DNA of 64,000 bases from Poa pratensis (GCA_947311845.1 CAMZMU010000063.1:122371964-122435963); one strand, 5' to 3'. Counted from the first letter of the stretch, positions 48,200 to 60,331 are shown. The notes: generated from the sequence alone by a model not told the origin. Translations and numbers: made by a program.

Positions 48200-49611
48200 T
48201 GATGTCTACGCACGCTTCTATTCTTGTAGACAGTGTTGGGCCTCCAAATGCAGAGGTTTGTAGAACAGCAGCAAGTTTCCCTTAAGTGAATAACCCAAAG
48301 TTTATCGAACTCGGGGAGGTAGAGGTCAAAGATATCCCTCTCAAGCAACCCTGCAATTAAGATACAACAAGTCTCTTGTGTCCCCAACACACCCAATACA
48401 CTTGTCAGGTGTATAGGTGCACTAGTTCGGCGAAGAGATATTAAAATACAAGTGATATGGATGATTACAAGTGGTAATTGCAATCTGAAATAAAAATGAC
48501 AGCGAGCAAACATGCGACAAAACTGAGAGTAAACGGTGTTTCAATGTTTGGAAACAAGGCCTAGGGATCATACTTTCACTAGTGGACACTCTCAACAATA
48601 CTAATCATAATTGAACGCATAGATACTTCCTCTTCACATGCTACTCCGAACCATTCTCCCGTTGGATAACGAACACCAATCCAGTGCGTAGGGCTATAAA
48701 AGCACGCCTTAAAGTCCGTATTCCACATCTAGGGCACCCCGCGCTGTCACTATGAGTGCCCCAAAATAGTACTAAACAAACACCAAAATTTTATAGTGAC
48801 ACCCAACACAAATAACTATTCATGGCAAGTATCCCGATAATCTTTAATCCAAAGAGTCACACACGGCACGCTCACTGTCACCTTCGCACCGTGGGACAAA
48901 GGTGACTCCGGAGATTACATTGATAAAACCACTTGAGTAGCATAATCATAACATAATGAAGGGGAAAAACATCTATGAGTTCAACCTAGATTACAATGCT
49001 CATGATCACAAATAGATCACACCATGAGAGAGAGAGAGATAAACCACATAGCTACCGGCATGAGCCCTCAGCCTCGATGAAGAACTACTCTCTCCTCATC
49101 ATGGGAGGCAGCAACGGCGATGAAGATGGCTCCGGGGCAATTCCCCGTCCCGGCAGGGTGCCGGAACAGAGACTTATGTCCCCCGAATTAGGGTTTTTGG
49201 TGGCGGCATCGCTACGAAGCTTTTCTGGAGAAATCCTTCGGGTCTTTAGTGTTTTCGGGCAAGGAGGAATAAATAGGCGAAGGGGCGGCGTCGGAGGGCA
49301 ACCGAGGGGCCCACACCACCCCTCGGCGCGCCTGGCAGGGGGCCGCACCCAGGCATGGTGTGGCCGCCCTCTGGCGCCTCTCCGTCTCCCCTTTGGACTC
49401 GTGGACGTGTCGGTGAAATAGGGACCTCCGTTGATTTTCGTCCAATTCCGAGAATATTCCCCGACTAGCTTTTCTGAAACGGAAAACAGCAAAAAACAGG
49501 AACTGGCACTGTGGCATCTTGTTAATAGGTTAGTCCCAGAAAATGTGTAAAAATGTTGTGAAATGTATATAAAACATGTAACAATAGGCATAATATCAAC
49601 ATATACGTTTG
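48200..49611 (-). repeat. 5' LTR of element 3, truncated
   Basis: Matches 45172-46609 but lacks about 19 bases near its outer end and the terminal AGACGTATCA. It joins head-to-head with the LTR starting at 49612. Confidence 0.85.
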
Positions 49612-51218
49612 TCTCAAACGTATCTATAATTTCTGATGTTCCATGTTGATATTATACCAATTGTTACATGTTTTACATACACTTCATAGCATTTTTATGC
49701 ATTTTCTGGGACTAACCTATTAACAAGATGCCACAGTGCCAGTTCCTGTTTTTGCTGTTTTTGTATTTCAGAAAAGCTGTTCTGGAAATATTCTCGGAAT
49801 TGGACGAAATCTGGACAGGACCTCCTATTTTTCCAACACGTACACGAAGTCCGAAGGAGAGACGGAGGCGACCGAGGTGGGCACCACACCCTAGGGCGGC
49901 GCGTCCCCCCCTCCAACCGCGCCGTGGTGGGGTGTGGGCCCCTCGGGTCGCTCCAGCCGCCGCCCTTTCGCCTATTTATTCACCTTCACGGGAAAACCCT
50001 AGACACCCGAGCCTCCATCCATGAAAAGTTCTGTAGCCGCCGTCGTCGTCAACCCTAGCTCGGGAGGGTTCTGAAGCTCTTCCCGCACCCTGCCGGAGAG
50101 GGGAATCATCACCGGAGGGCTCTACATCACCATGCCTGCCTCCGGAGTGATGCGTGAGTAGTTCATCTTTGGACTACGGGTCCATAGCAGTAGCTAGATG
50201 GTTGTCTCTCCACTTTATGCTATCATGTTTAGATCTTGTGAGCTGCCTATCATGATCAAGATCATCTTATTGTAATGCTACATGTTGTGTTTGCTGGAAT
50301 CCGATGAATATTGAATACTATGTCAAGTTGATTATCAATCTATCTTATATGTTATTTATGATCTTGCATGCTTTCCGTTACTAGTAGATGCTTTGGCCAA
50401 GTAGATGCTTATAACTCCAAGAGTTAGTATTTATGCTAGATAGTGGTTCATGCCTCCGGCAATCTGGGAGAGTGACAGCAACTTCTAAGATTGTGGATGT
50501 GCTGTTGCCACTAGGGATAAAATAACTGATGCTTAGCTTAAGGGTGCGTCGTTAGGTCTAATGCATTTGTTTACATTACGCACATTACTTAATGCGATTA
50601 TCCGTTGCTTGCAACTTAATACCAACGGAGAACTCGGTATGACAACCTGGAGGTGGATTATTAGTCATAGACGCTGTTGGATAACGGTCTATGTATTTTG
50701 TCGTAATGCCCACATGAATATCATAGTAATCATCATGTCATATATATGCATTGTCATGCGCTCAATATTTTGTCAATTGCCCAGCTGTAATTTGTTCACC
50801 CAGCATGTTAGTTATCTTTTATGGAGGGACACCACTAGTGAACTGTGGACCCCGGTCCATTATTTTACACTGATAATACAACCAACTGCAATCATTGTTC
50901 CTTTTCATTCTCTGCAATTGAACACTATTTTTCACACCATACGTTTAATCCTTTGTTTTCAACAAGCCAGGAAGATTGACACCCTTCCTGTTTCGTTGGG
51001 GCAAAGTAGTTTGATTGTGTTGTGTGCAGGTTCCACGTCAACAGCCGAACTCCCTTCCACACGCAAATACTTTTCTGGCACCGTTGACAACCTTCAGAAG
51101 TGCTTCTTGCTCCTACTGGATCTGATAATCTTGGTATCTTACTGAGGGAAACTTGCTGCTGCACTGCTTCATACCTTCCTCTTGGGGTCTCCCAACGAAC
51201 GTGTGTCCCACGTTATCA
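49612..51218 (+). mobile_element. Solo LTR, plus orientation, 5' end truncated
   Basis: It lacks only the first bases (TGATACG), begins TCTCAAACGTATCTATAA and ends CCACGTTATCA next to transposase sequence. It is homologous to the solo LTR 28435-30013 (shared ACTAGTGAACTGTGGA, CTTGTGAGCTGCCTA and others). No internal domain is attached. Confidence 0.8.
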
Positions 51219-51505
51219 CTAGGCTTGCAAGATCATAACATACTCTAAACTGATCATGTCTTCTCATATGGGTAATGAATAATTGCAGATCAACTTTTAT
51301 TCGCTTACGATCATCGGAGGAGAAATCAGCATCATAGATTTCTGTAAGCTTGCAAATTTTGTCCACATCAGACTTAGAGAATGAGTCTCTTGGATCAAAA
51401 CAAGCAAAGCCACCAAATAGTTCTGATGTTGTGTCATTAAAGCGATGATCCAACTCCGTGGTGACAGAATCTATAGCTGCATAGAATAAATCAACACGAA
51501 AAAAA
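51219..51505 (-). pseudogene. hAT transposase, region upstream of the dimerisation domain
   Basis: Minus-strand reading VDLFYAAIDSVTTELDHRFN, then DTTSELFGGFACFDPRDSFS and MRRHDQFRVCYDLASL, the usual stretch before the hATC domain in DUF4371-type transposases. It is open up to the LTR junction at 51218. There is no coding continuation 5' of about 51505, so BED-finger and catalytic N-terminal parts are missing. Confidence 0.8.
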
Positions 51506-53386
51506 CGATCTGGACTGATGTTGTTTCTCCCACCCTTTCTTGATTGGCCCCGTCTCGGCGGCCGGTGGCCGCGGTTTTGTGGTTATTGGCTGATGCTCTC
51601 CGGTCTCGTTGCCGCCTCCGCTCCGCACGATCGCAACTTGACGAGGGTTTCTGGAATATCAAAGCTGGGAAGTTGTCGCTTGCCAGGATCATGTGACGAA
51701 GATCAAAGGCAAGTCGCGTTAGAGAGCGTACAGCCCAATTGCATCACCTATCGGGCCCAACGACAAAGTGTCAGCAGGCCCATCTGGGGAGTCCGGCACG
51801 ATACCGTTTCGCAGGCTGCATCGAGTCCCACTGATGGAGGCAAAAGGCGCACCTGATACCTGAACTTGTGAAACATATACATACCCTTTTTTGAGCTCAA
51901 GGTGGTCCATATCCACCGCTCGAATAGATAGAATAGAATTGACCAGTTTATAAGGCAAACCGGGTCCAAAAACTATACAAACTGTACAAAAAAAAACACA
52001 GATGAAGCGACCCGCCGTCCACACGACACAAGTCGACAAACGCCACAAAAACACACCACCCGCTCCGGGGCCGCCGCCCCAGCATAGCAACCAGATCGAC
52101 CTTCGCATTGCCCGAAAGCGATCCAGTCATGGTCGACGAACCCTCTGCCCACGCAGTCTTCATCCAGGTCGCCACCAAAACCACCATGTTCCGAGGCCAC
52201 CGCCCCGGCGTAGCAACCAGATCAACCTTCGCATTGCCTGAAGGCGATCCAGTCAGGTCGACGAATCCTCTGTCTGTGCAGTCTTCATCCAGGTCGCCAC
52301 CTAGACCCATGCTAAACAACGGTCATGCCTCATAGTACCGTCGTAGCGCGGGGGACCGAGGCCGCTGCCTCGGCGTGCTGCCACCACCCCGGCATCCACC
52401 ACCCTGACCACATAGCCAACCTACCCATCCGTCGCGAACCCGTTGCACCGAGAGAGGCGGTGACTCCAAGACGACGCCTCCAACAAGGTTGTGACGCGTC
52501 CGTCACCATCGTCCGCCCCCGACGGAGCTTAGGCTTTCACCCGGAGACCATCGGAGCACCCCCGTCGAGCCGGATGTCGAAACTCCACGATGATGCCAAC
52601 AAGAAGGAGAACGACCCCCGAGGGCGCCGCCATCATCGGCACCGACCGGAGTCGGTGCAAGGCTTTCGCCCGGAGTTCGATCCGCCCACGAAGCTTAGGT
52701 AACCGCAAGGAAGGAGTCCGCATCCGTGGCCGCTCGCCAAGCTCCTCCGCACGCCGTAGCCACTGCAGCACCTCCTGCCGCCGGAGCCATCGTGCTAGCC
52801 GCACCTCTTGCCGCATCAATCCGGGGCCGCCGCCCCGGCTTCCATGTCGCCCGGGAGCCGGAGCACGGCAGCAGGAGCCACCTGCCGCGTCGGAACCTCC
52901 GCCCTGCACCTCGCCCTCCTTCGGTGCCGCCCCGTGCTGCCGGCGCCGCGGCCCGCTCGGCCCGCCCGCGGTCTAGATCGGGCCCGGCCGTCCGCGACGC
53001 CGGCCAAGCGCCCTACCGCCAGGCAGCCCAACACCCAGCCAAGCAGCCGCCTTCCGCGTCGCCGGCCACGACCAGCACCGCGCCGCCGCGCTCTTCGCCG
53101 CACCGTCGCTCCTGGCACCGTCGCCTGTCGTGGGAGAGCCGCGAAATGGGAAGCAACGCCCAGCCGCCACCATCCTAGGGCGCGCGCGGCTTTGCCGGTG
53201 CCTCCCTCCGGCGGCGGCGAGCAGGGGAGAGGGCAGAGGCGCCCCGGCAGCGGCGGATTTAGGGTTTCCCCCTGGAGCCGCCAGAGGAGGCGACACGGGG
53301 GCATATACATACCTAGTAGTAGTATTAGCGCAAAAATTTAGGTATGGCGGCTGCCAAACCTCGCCATATAGCTAGCTCCGCCACTG
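51506..53386 (-). other. GC-rich 5' region of the hAT element
   Basis: ORFs overlap in many frames, as expected of GC-rich DNA, and none has a recognisable domain. A leader-like start (AACCCTAAATCCGCC on the minus strand) lies near 53260. It may be an untranslated leader or captured sequence; I cannot tell. Confidence 0.4.
52084..52300. repeat. Two-copy direct repeat, unit about 114 bp
   Basis: CATAGCAACCAGATCGACC…GTCTTCATCCAGGTCGCCACC recurs from about 52206 with a few substitutions and a small deletion (GTCATGG to GTCAGG). Confidence 0.8.
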
Positions 53387-53394
53387 TTAGAAAG

Positions 53395-55680
53395 GAGGTC
53401 CTAGCCCCGCAAAATAAATAAATAGAAAGGTGGTCCAAGTTTAATGCATCCAATGAGACCTTAAGTACTTGGAAGATGTTGAGAATTATGACATCATGTC
53501 ACACTATTGGGATATAAAATTCAAGAGATCTTTTGATGAGGAACACATGTTATCTTGGGAGTAGATGTTGGACCTTCTTCAAAACATTGTCCTATGTGAG
53601 GAAAATGCATAATCAAATGGGCTTTTTAGAAAAGGAAATGCGCACTATGAGATCCACGTACAAATGGAGGGCTTATTAGGGGTTTCGGTTGTTTAATTTT
53701 GGAAAATAAGGAAATTAAAAGTTCCAATGAAAATCAAAATTTTCCTATGAACACGGACTGGGGACATACTTCCAACCAGGGAGGAGATTCTTACTCGGGG
53801 AGGCCCTACCACTGGCATATGTCTTGTTTGCACATGAACATGTTACGGGACCCCAGACACCCTGGAGGGACCTCGTCAGTGCGAGCGACAACCATGGTTG
53901 CCCTAAATCAATTTGCCCCTAGAGCCTTGTGGTTTCACTACCTTCCATCATGAAGAACGATAAGTAGGATAACAATGGAAATGGATAAAAAGGTATCAGA
54001 TCACGAAAAAAATATATGTGTTTGTTCATTGGTCATGTCAATCGGTAATCAACTCGTCTATATATTATGCGGTTAGACTTCTCGTACAAAAAAAGGACTC
54101 AAAACCCTTTCCAACAAGTCTTTCCGTACAAGCAAAGGTCAAAACTTGCCAAGAACCCTAAATCCGGCCTAATTCAGACAAAGGATCTTGTAGCATGAAA
54201 CCACAAACAATCCGCGCGTCGACTGCGCTTTGCTCTCGAAAAATAGCAGGGTCGACAAAGGGCCAACAATAAAGCGTGTGTTTGTTCTGCTATGGTGCTC
54301 GCGTATGACCTCCGATTAAGATGATCCAAAAAAGAAAACTCTTCGTCTCAATGAGGCGCACAACTTTTTTGTGTTGAATATTTTACATTTATACGTTCTC
54401 AGTTTTTTTTTGCATGTTCATACTCCTCTACGCGCTTCTTCTTGAGCGCCTCATACTTATCTGGACACCTCATCTTGAGTGCCTCTAAAAATCATCAAGC
54501 GTAATGATGTATCAGGGACAATCTCGACAAGACAAGATTGCCCTCCAATACTTTGAGCCTCTTTCGGCAATAAGAAATGGGTGTTACCAATACTTTGGAA
54601 TTGCATAGCGGTGTACCATATGCTGCAGTATTAGGCACATGGATGTACGCTCACGTTGAACTTCCACTAATTCGGTTATGACCATTGTGAAGGTGTGAAG
54701 CCGAAATATAAATATCACGAGTTTCATAGGGTGTTGAAAAAAAAGTAAATGATAACTCCCTTATTATTTATTTGGAATTTAAATTACCAAAGTTATTCTC
54801 ACTATCAATTTCGATGATGTAACTGTGCTACATACACTTTTGATTGATATAATCTCATGTTGTTTGAAATGTTCTCAAAAGTAAGAAATTTAGCAAAATT
54901 CATGTAGAAATTTATTGCACTTAGGTCAATGATCTAACCCTACCTCATCGACTTGAGCAAAACTTTAATCCCATCGACAAGCTTAATCAAAAAGTTTTTA
55001 ATTTCATAGGTTTTCAGATGCATGAATAGTGTCTTGGAAATTCATGAATTTGTTAGTTCAAAGTATGTATTTATATACGATTGTTCAAAGCGGTTGGAAA
55101 TAAATGCGAAAGTATAGCTTAAAAATGTAAACTGATTCCCTCGAATTTGTTAGTTTCAGACATAAGATCTATAATATGGAAAACCTTATACTTAAGTTAA
55201 TGGAGTACAATGAAAAGTTAAGGAGGGTTTTTTACCGACTATTCTATCACCCAAGTTGTGTGGGAGCATTGTTTTGGCTCCCACAAGAACATGCTCTAAA
55301 TTCACTAAAGTCTTAGTAATTTTTTCAAAGAATTCTGATTAGGTTACACGTACCCATGCCTCCTAAGAGCATGTACATTTTCACTTTATCCGGGTAATTT
55401 TTACGCTACAAGAAGGTTCCATGTAAAACATCAATATCATAAGAACTAAACTTGTTACTTTAATACAACGTGCGATATTTGCAGAAAGTCATTTTCTGCC
55501 TCCGGAGATACAGTGATCAATATATTTAAGAAAAATAATTGAGGAGGAAGTGTTGTTTTGTTTGACTTGAATTACTTTGGGCACAATTTTTTATATTACT
55601 CATAGACATTTCATAAAAGAATCATTCCACGGAGAAGGTACCGGTTTTCAGCTCTTGAAACATGACAACTTATATCTTAA
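53395..55680. other. AT-rich intergenic DNA
   Basis: No gene or element recognised. ORFs are short and without domain content. Confidence 0.55.
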
Positions 55681-55875
55681 AGGCTGTTTGGTTGGGTTTA
55701 TATCTAGGCTTTTGATTTCGGATTATAAGTCACAAAATAAACTTAATACATGCCTTTGTGTTTTGACTTTTAGTTTGCATGATGGTATAAACCAAAAGCC
55801 AAATTTAAAAGCACATATTTAAATACTTTTTTGACTTATGTCAAAAGCCAAAATTAAGCATAACCAAACACCTTT
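55681..55875. mobile_element. Tourist-like MITE
   Basis: 195 bp, ends AGGCTGTTTGGTT and, inverted, AAAGGTGTTTGGTT. TAA flanks both sides (55678-55680 and 55876-55878), as in PIF/Harbinger MITEs. Inner arms also pair (GGCTTTTGA with TCAAAAGCC). Confidence 0.75.
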
Positions 55876-55950
55876 TAAGCGTTTGGGCATACTTTATTTT
55901 GACTTGGTAAACATTTGCTATACAGGTTGAAATATCTCTTTGTCGAAGAG

Positions 55951-56343
55951 AGTGGTGTTTTGGCTCCCGGATGCCTATGCACCCTTTATTTAAAATACAT
56001 TTTGGACATATTTTGAAATGTCAAAAAAAGTTGAAAAAAATGTTTGCGCATTGATCTTAACATCATATGTGTTCGCAAAGTCGTTTCATGAAAACTGAAA
56101 TTTTTTGTGGTTTGTGTAAAAAAGACAAAATTTGGTGCTAAAATAAGGCTTTTCACGAGACTATTTTTTGTCTTTTTACACAAGTAAAAAAATATATCGA
56201 TTTTTAGTGAAACGACTCTGTGAACCCATAGAATGTGAAGATGTATGCTTGGAATTTTATTTCAGTTTTTTTCAACATTTTGAAATATGTTTTTAAAATA
56301 CCGGGTGCATATCGGTGCATATGCACCTAGGTGCCAAAGTGAA
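55951..56343. mobile_element. Foldback MITE with long arms
   Basis: The left arm (TTTTGGCTCCCGGATGCC…GTCGTTTCATGAAAA) and the right arm (GTGAAACGACTCTGTG…CATATGCACCTAGGTGCCAAA) are inverted and diverged over about 150 bp each. A short central AT-rich part has a second small palindrome (AAAAGACAAAA with TTTTGTCTTTTT). No clear target duplication. Related to 8231-8420. Confidence 0.65.
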
Positions 56344-56604
56344 TTTCAACTTTGTCGAATACAGCATCCTGTGGGTAAAGGCCTTCTCTTTTGGTACACG
56401 TGACATGTCTCCAATCTTGTGAAACCGTTAACAAGTTTACGAATGCTAAATTCGTTTATCGAGTGCAAAGCCTGCACCAAGGAAATCACGTGCGACGAAT
56501 TCGTTTTAAAATTCGGCACAAATTCATCATATGTTCGATATATTTCGTCGTTCATGCCTCCTTATCACAAGGGTTTTCGTTGTGGACCGCTGATCCAATC
56601 GAAC

Positions 56605-56684
56605 GGCCCAGACGCCAACGAGAACGCTCGATAAATACGCCCCCGCGAAGCGCAGTTCCTTCTTCCCCTCTCCCTAAAACCCTA
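56605..56684 (+). promoter_or_regulatory. NOP56 core promoter: site II, TATA-like box and telo-box
   Basis: GGCCCA at 56605-56610, ATAAATA at 56631-56637 and AAACCCTA at 56677-56684, all within 150 bp of the ATG. Site II plus telo-box is the usual promoter signature of plant ribosome-biogenesis and translation genes. It links this gene in growth control to EF-1 beta at the right edge. Confidence 0.65.
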
Positions 56685-56752
56685 TCCCTTACCCCGCCTC
56701 TCCCCTCCCAAACCCCTCAGCCGCCGCCGGCGAAGCGCGCGCGCGCGGCGAG

Positions 56753-59700
56753 ATGGCGCTCTACCTGCTCTTCGAGTCCGCGTCAGGGTACGCGCTCTTC
56801 CACGCCTACGGCATAGACGAGATCGGGCAGAGCGTGGACGCCGTCCGCTCCTCCGTGCTCGACCTCAAGCGGTTCAGCAAGGCCGTCAAGCTCACCGGCT
56901 TCACCCCCTTCTCCTCCGCCATCGACGCCCTCAACCAGTGCAACGCCATCTCCGAAGGTACCGTCTCCTCTCCCCCTCCCTGCAAACCCTCGCTTCAAGT
57001 CTCCCGGGAGGAACGAATGGTGGGTGGGTGCTGATTTGTTGGTGGCGCAGGGATCATGACGGACGAGCTGAGGAACTTCCTGGAGCTCAACCTGCCCAAG
57101 GTCAAGGAGGGGAAGAAGGCCAAGTTCAGCGTCGGCGTCATCGAGCCCAAGGTCGGCTCCCACATCACCGAGGCCACCGGCATCCCCTGCCAGTCCAACG
57201 AGTACGTGCAGGAGCTGCTCCGCGCGGTGCGGCTGCACTTCGACAAGTTCATCGACCAACTCAAGGTGACGGATTTGATTTACTGCTGCGTTTACTTCTG
57301 CTGTATGCGTGGGACTGTCCCTTAACTGATACGAACAGGCAGTGCAGACTGTAGTATCTTGTGTGCGCTTGCTTATTAGAGGTTTCCATTAGCAGTGGAG
57401 AAGTCCGCGTAGTCATGGTGGAACGACACCGTGTGTCTTAAAAGTCTGATGCTGCAATGGCTTTGGTTACACTATAACCCTGATGGCACCTATGCAGAAT
57501 TTTCTTCTCGTTGCTTGACACAGATGTCTGTAGTGTAAGTCTGCCTATACTTTGAAGTAGGTTGTCTGAAAATTTGCAGGTGGCTCTTTTATTTCTGGCA
57601 TCTTCATTGGTCTGCAACTGTTTTGTTTGCACTATGCATCATAGATTTATCTTAGTAGGGTACATGGTATCTTGTGTGCGCTTGCTTATTAGAGGTTTCC
57701 ATTAGCAGTGGAGAATTCTGCGTAGTCCTGGTGGAACTACACTCTGTATGTCTTGAAAGTATGATGCTGCATGGCTTTGGTCACACTATAGGCATGATGT
57801 CACATATGCAGAAATTACTTCTTGTTGCTTGACACAACATTTTGTAGTGTAAGTCTGCCTATACTTTGAAGTGGGTTGTCTGAAAATTTGCAGGTGGCTC
57901 TTTTGTTCTTTTTTTATTCCTGGCATCTTCATTGGTCTGCAACTGTGTTGTTTGCAATATGCATCATGGATTTATCAACGTTGTTATTTTGATTATTGTC
58001 TTTTCATTTATTCCTTTTGGTTATTTGGTTGCAGCCATCTGACCTGGAGAAGGCTCAACTAGGTCTGGGGCATAGCTATAGCAGGGCAAAGGTGAAGTTC
58101 AATGTCAACCGTGTGGATAACATGGTTATTCAAGCGATCTTTCTGTTGGATACACTTGATAAGGATGTCAATTCCTTTTCCATGAGAGTGAGGTTTGTTC
58201 CTCGTCTTTTGCTTAATTTAACTGCTGCTTCAGATTGCATGTCATGTCTCAGCACTTAGATCACCTTAGTTTTTGTGCAAATGTTTATGCAGAAGTATTA
58301 ATAATATCCAAGTATTACTAGCGTTTAGTTGACAATTGTTCATTACACTTCCGATAATATCTTTTTGGTAATTATTACTTCCCTTAGCATCTAATTATGT
58401 GCTAATGTAAGATATCACGCCCCCACCCCACCCCCCCACAAACTCGTCTATGACCTTCGTAATATATGATTGTGGTGGTTGTGCAGATATTTAATTGTTC
58501 GTTAACCATTATGCAGGGAGTGGTATGGATGGCATTTTCCTGAGCTGGTCAAAATCGTGAATGACAACTACCTTTACGCTAAGCTTTCCAAGTTTATTGT
58601 AGACAAGTCTCAGTTGTCAGAAAAGGATATTCCAGCTTTAGCTGATCTAATTGGAGATGAAGACAAGGCAAAGGAAATTGTTGAAGCAGCAAAGGCATCT
58701 ATGGGTAACAAACATGTCACAATTGGTTGCTTCTGTAGTTAGGGTGTTGACAATGTGGCTTACATAAACTCCTTTGTATTTTCAGGCCAGGATCTTTCAC
58801 CAGTTGATTTGATTAATGTCCAACAGTTTGCTCAGAGGGTCATGAATCTATCTGAGTACCGTAAAAATCTGTATGAGTATCTGGTGACAAAGATGAATGA
58901 TATTGCACCAAACCTGACCTCATTGATTGGTGAGATGGTTGGAGCTCGGTTGATCTCTCATGCTGGCAGTCTTTCAAATCTTGCAAAATGTCCTGCCTCC
59001 ACTCTCCAGATTCTAGGTGCTGAAAAGGCTCTGTTCAGGTACTTGATACTTGGACTGCTCATGTATTGCAACACCTTCTTTTCAAACTATGCTCTCATTT
59101 GTTAATTGTTTTTCTACTCAAATCTTGCACATTTACTGTTTATTAAGTATTGAAACTGTCCTTTGTGCTTCTGAAATTTTGTGATTAATTTCTTAATTTT
59201 ATTGCAGAGCTCTGAAAACACGTGGAAACACACCAAAGTATGGTCTCATATTCCACTCATCTTTTATTGGTCGTGCATCAACCAAGAACAAGGGAAGAAT
59301 GGCACGGTACCTGGCAAACAAATGTTCAATTGCTTCCCGCATCGACTGCTATTCAGGTTAGTTGAAGGGCTTTGGTTGCAAATGTTACACATTCTGGTTC
59401 CCCTTGCTGATTGTTTTTCTCATTGGGTTATGCACTCCAGATATGAGTAGCAACATTTTTGGTGAGAAGCTGCGTGAACAAGTTGAGGAGAGACTAGACT
59501 TTTATGACAAGGGTGTCGCACCACGTAAGAACCTTGATGTTATGAAAGCTGCTATTGAGGGCTTGACAAACACAGAGGATGATGACGGTAAGGATACAAC
59601 TGTTTGTTTGTTAGTCTCAGTCACTTAGTGTCAGGTCATATTTTCTAATCCACATTAAATTGTTGGCTTGACACCATGAACAAAAATTTCTTTTACAGGC

Positions 59701-60000
59701 AAAGAGAATATTGATGCGTCTGTCAAGAAAAGTAAGAAAAAGAAGTCTAAGGCTGAGGCTAATGGTGATGCAATGGATGTTGACAATGGCGCGGCTGAAG
59801 CTGAGCCTGAAACTGACAAGAAGAAAAAGAAGAAGAAGAAGAAGCACCAGCTTGAGGAGGACGAAGAGATGGCCAATGGCGAAGATGAGACCCCCAAGAA
59901 GAAGAAGAAGAAGAACCGCGACGCTTCTGAGTCTGTTGAGCCTAAGACGGGCACTGAAGGGAAGAAGAAAAAGAAGAAATCCAAAACTGATGACGAGTAA
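56753..60000 (+). CDS. NOP56: Nucleolar protein 56 (box C/D snoRNP core protein)
   Basis: Eight exons join in phase to 538 codons plus TAA: 56753-56957, 57051-57265, 58035-58192, 58517-58704, 58786-59038, 59208-59356, 59441-59587, 59699-60000. The N-terminal NOP5NT domain starts [20 protein letters not shown] central coiled coil follows. The Nop domain carries the family signature [18 protein letters not shown], then [19 protein letters not shown], then [18 protein letters not shown]. The C-terminus is a Lys-rich tail with KKKKKK runs alternating with acidic patches, as in NOP56/NOP58. The phrase HSSFIG and the early residues favour NOP56 over NOP58. The protein guides rRNA 2'-O-methylation with fibrillarin in the nucleolus. 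The gene looks intact. Confidence 0.95.
57354..57976 (+). repeat. Tandem duplication within NOP56 intron 2
   Basis: About 57354-57651 and 57667-57976 are near copies (GTATCTTGTGTGCGCTTGCT…TGCATCATxGATTTATC). They differ by scattered substitutions and a few indels. Confidence 0.9.
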
Positions 60001-60331
60001 TAGTAGTGTAGTTGCCTAGGTATCGAGTATCGGTTGTTGAAGCTGATCGTCAAGTCTCAAATTTTTGTACTACAATGGATCCAACTGTGCCTTGACTGTT
60101 ATAAGTGTGTACTCTTTGAGCCCTTGACAAGGTTTGTAATGTAGCGTGGCTTGGATTTAAGTAGCGAAGCTGTTGCAGTTGCACTAGTACTTAGTCATTC
60201 TGTTCTGCAGCTCCAGTTGTTGAATGCCAACATTTCTTACTAGAGTTGATGTTATATTTATAAATGAGTATTTGCTAGGTTTCACATTTACGGCTATCTC
60301 GTGTGTTCATAGGATTTTCCTAGTAATTTTG

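Larger units (their letters stand above)
45172..49611 (-). mobile_element. LTR retrotransposon without gag/pol, element 3, minus orientation
   Basis: The LTRs at 45172-46609 (3' LTR) and 48200-49611 (5' LTR, outer end truncated) face the minus strand: TGATACGTCTCAAACG to GCGTGCGTAGACATCA. The internal domain is only about 1.6 kb (46610-48199) and has no gag or pol. On the minus strand the primer-binding site is 48172-48189, and an AGCTTGGGGATGC tract precedes the 3' LTR. Internal blocks match elements 1 and 2 although the LTRs differ. The expected right target duplication is absent because the 5' LTR end is fused to another LTR. Confidence 0.85.
44650..53386 (-). mobile_element. hAT transposon with nested LTR retrotransposons
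   Basis: The left end is CAGTGGCGGAGGCAGG and the right end, inverted, is CAGTGGCGGAGCTAGC. A perfect 8-bp target duplication TTAGAAAG lies at 44642-44649 and 53387-53394. Subtracting nested LTR sequence (45172-51218) leaves about 2.7 kb. The transposase is read on the minus strand: fragments at 51219-51505 and 44949-45171. Its N-terminal part is missing, so the element is non-autonomous. Region 51506-53386 is a GC-rich noncoding leader. Confidence 0.92.

Noticed and set aside
46042..49591. ORFs in the LTRs of element 3 (for example 46042-46389, 48996-49421, 49085-49591)
   Set aside because: They are LTR frames interrupted differently in the two LTR copies, with no recognisable domain.
52325..53341. 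Multiple overlapping ORFs on both strands in the hAT 5' region
   Set aside because: Low-complexity Arg/Pro/Ala content from GC-rich DNA, with no frame dominant.
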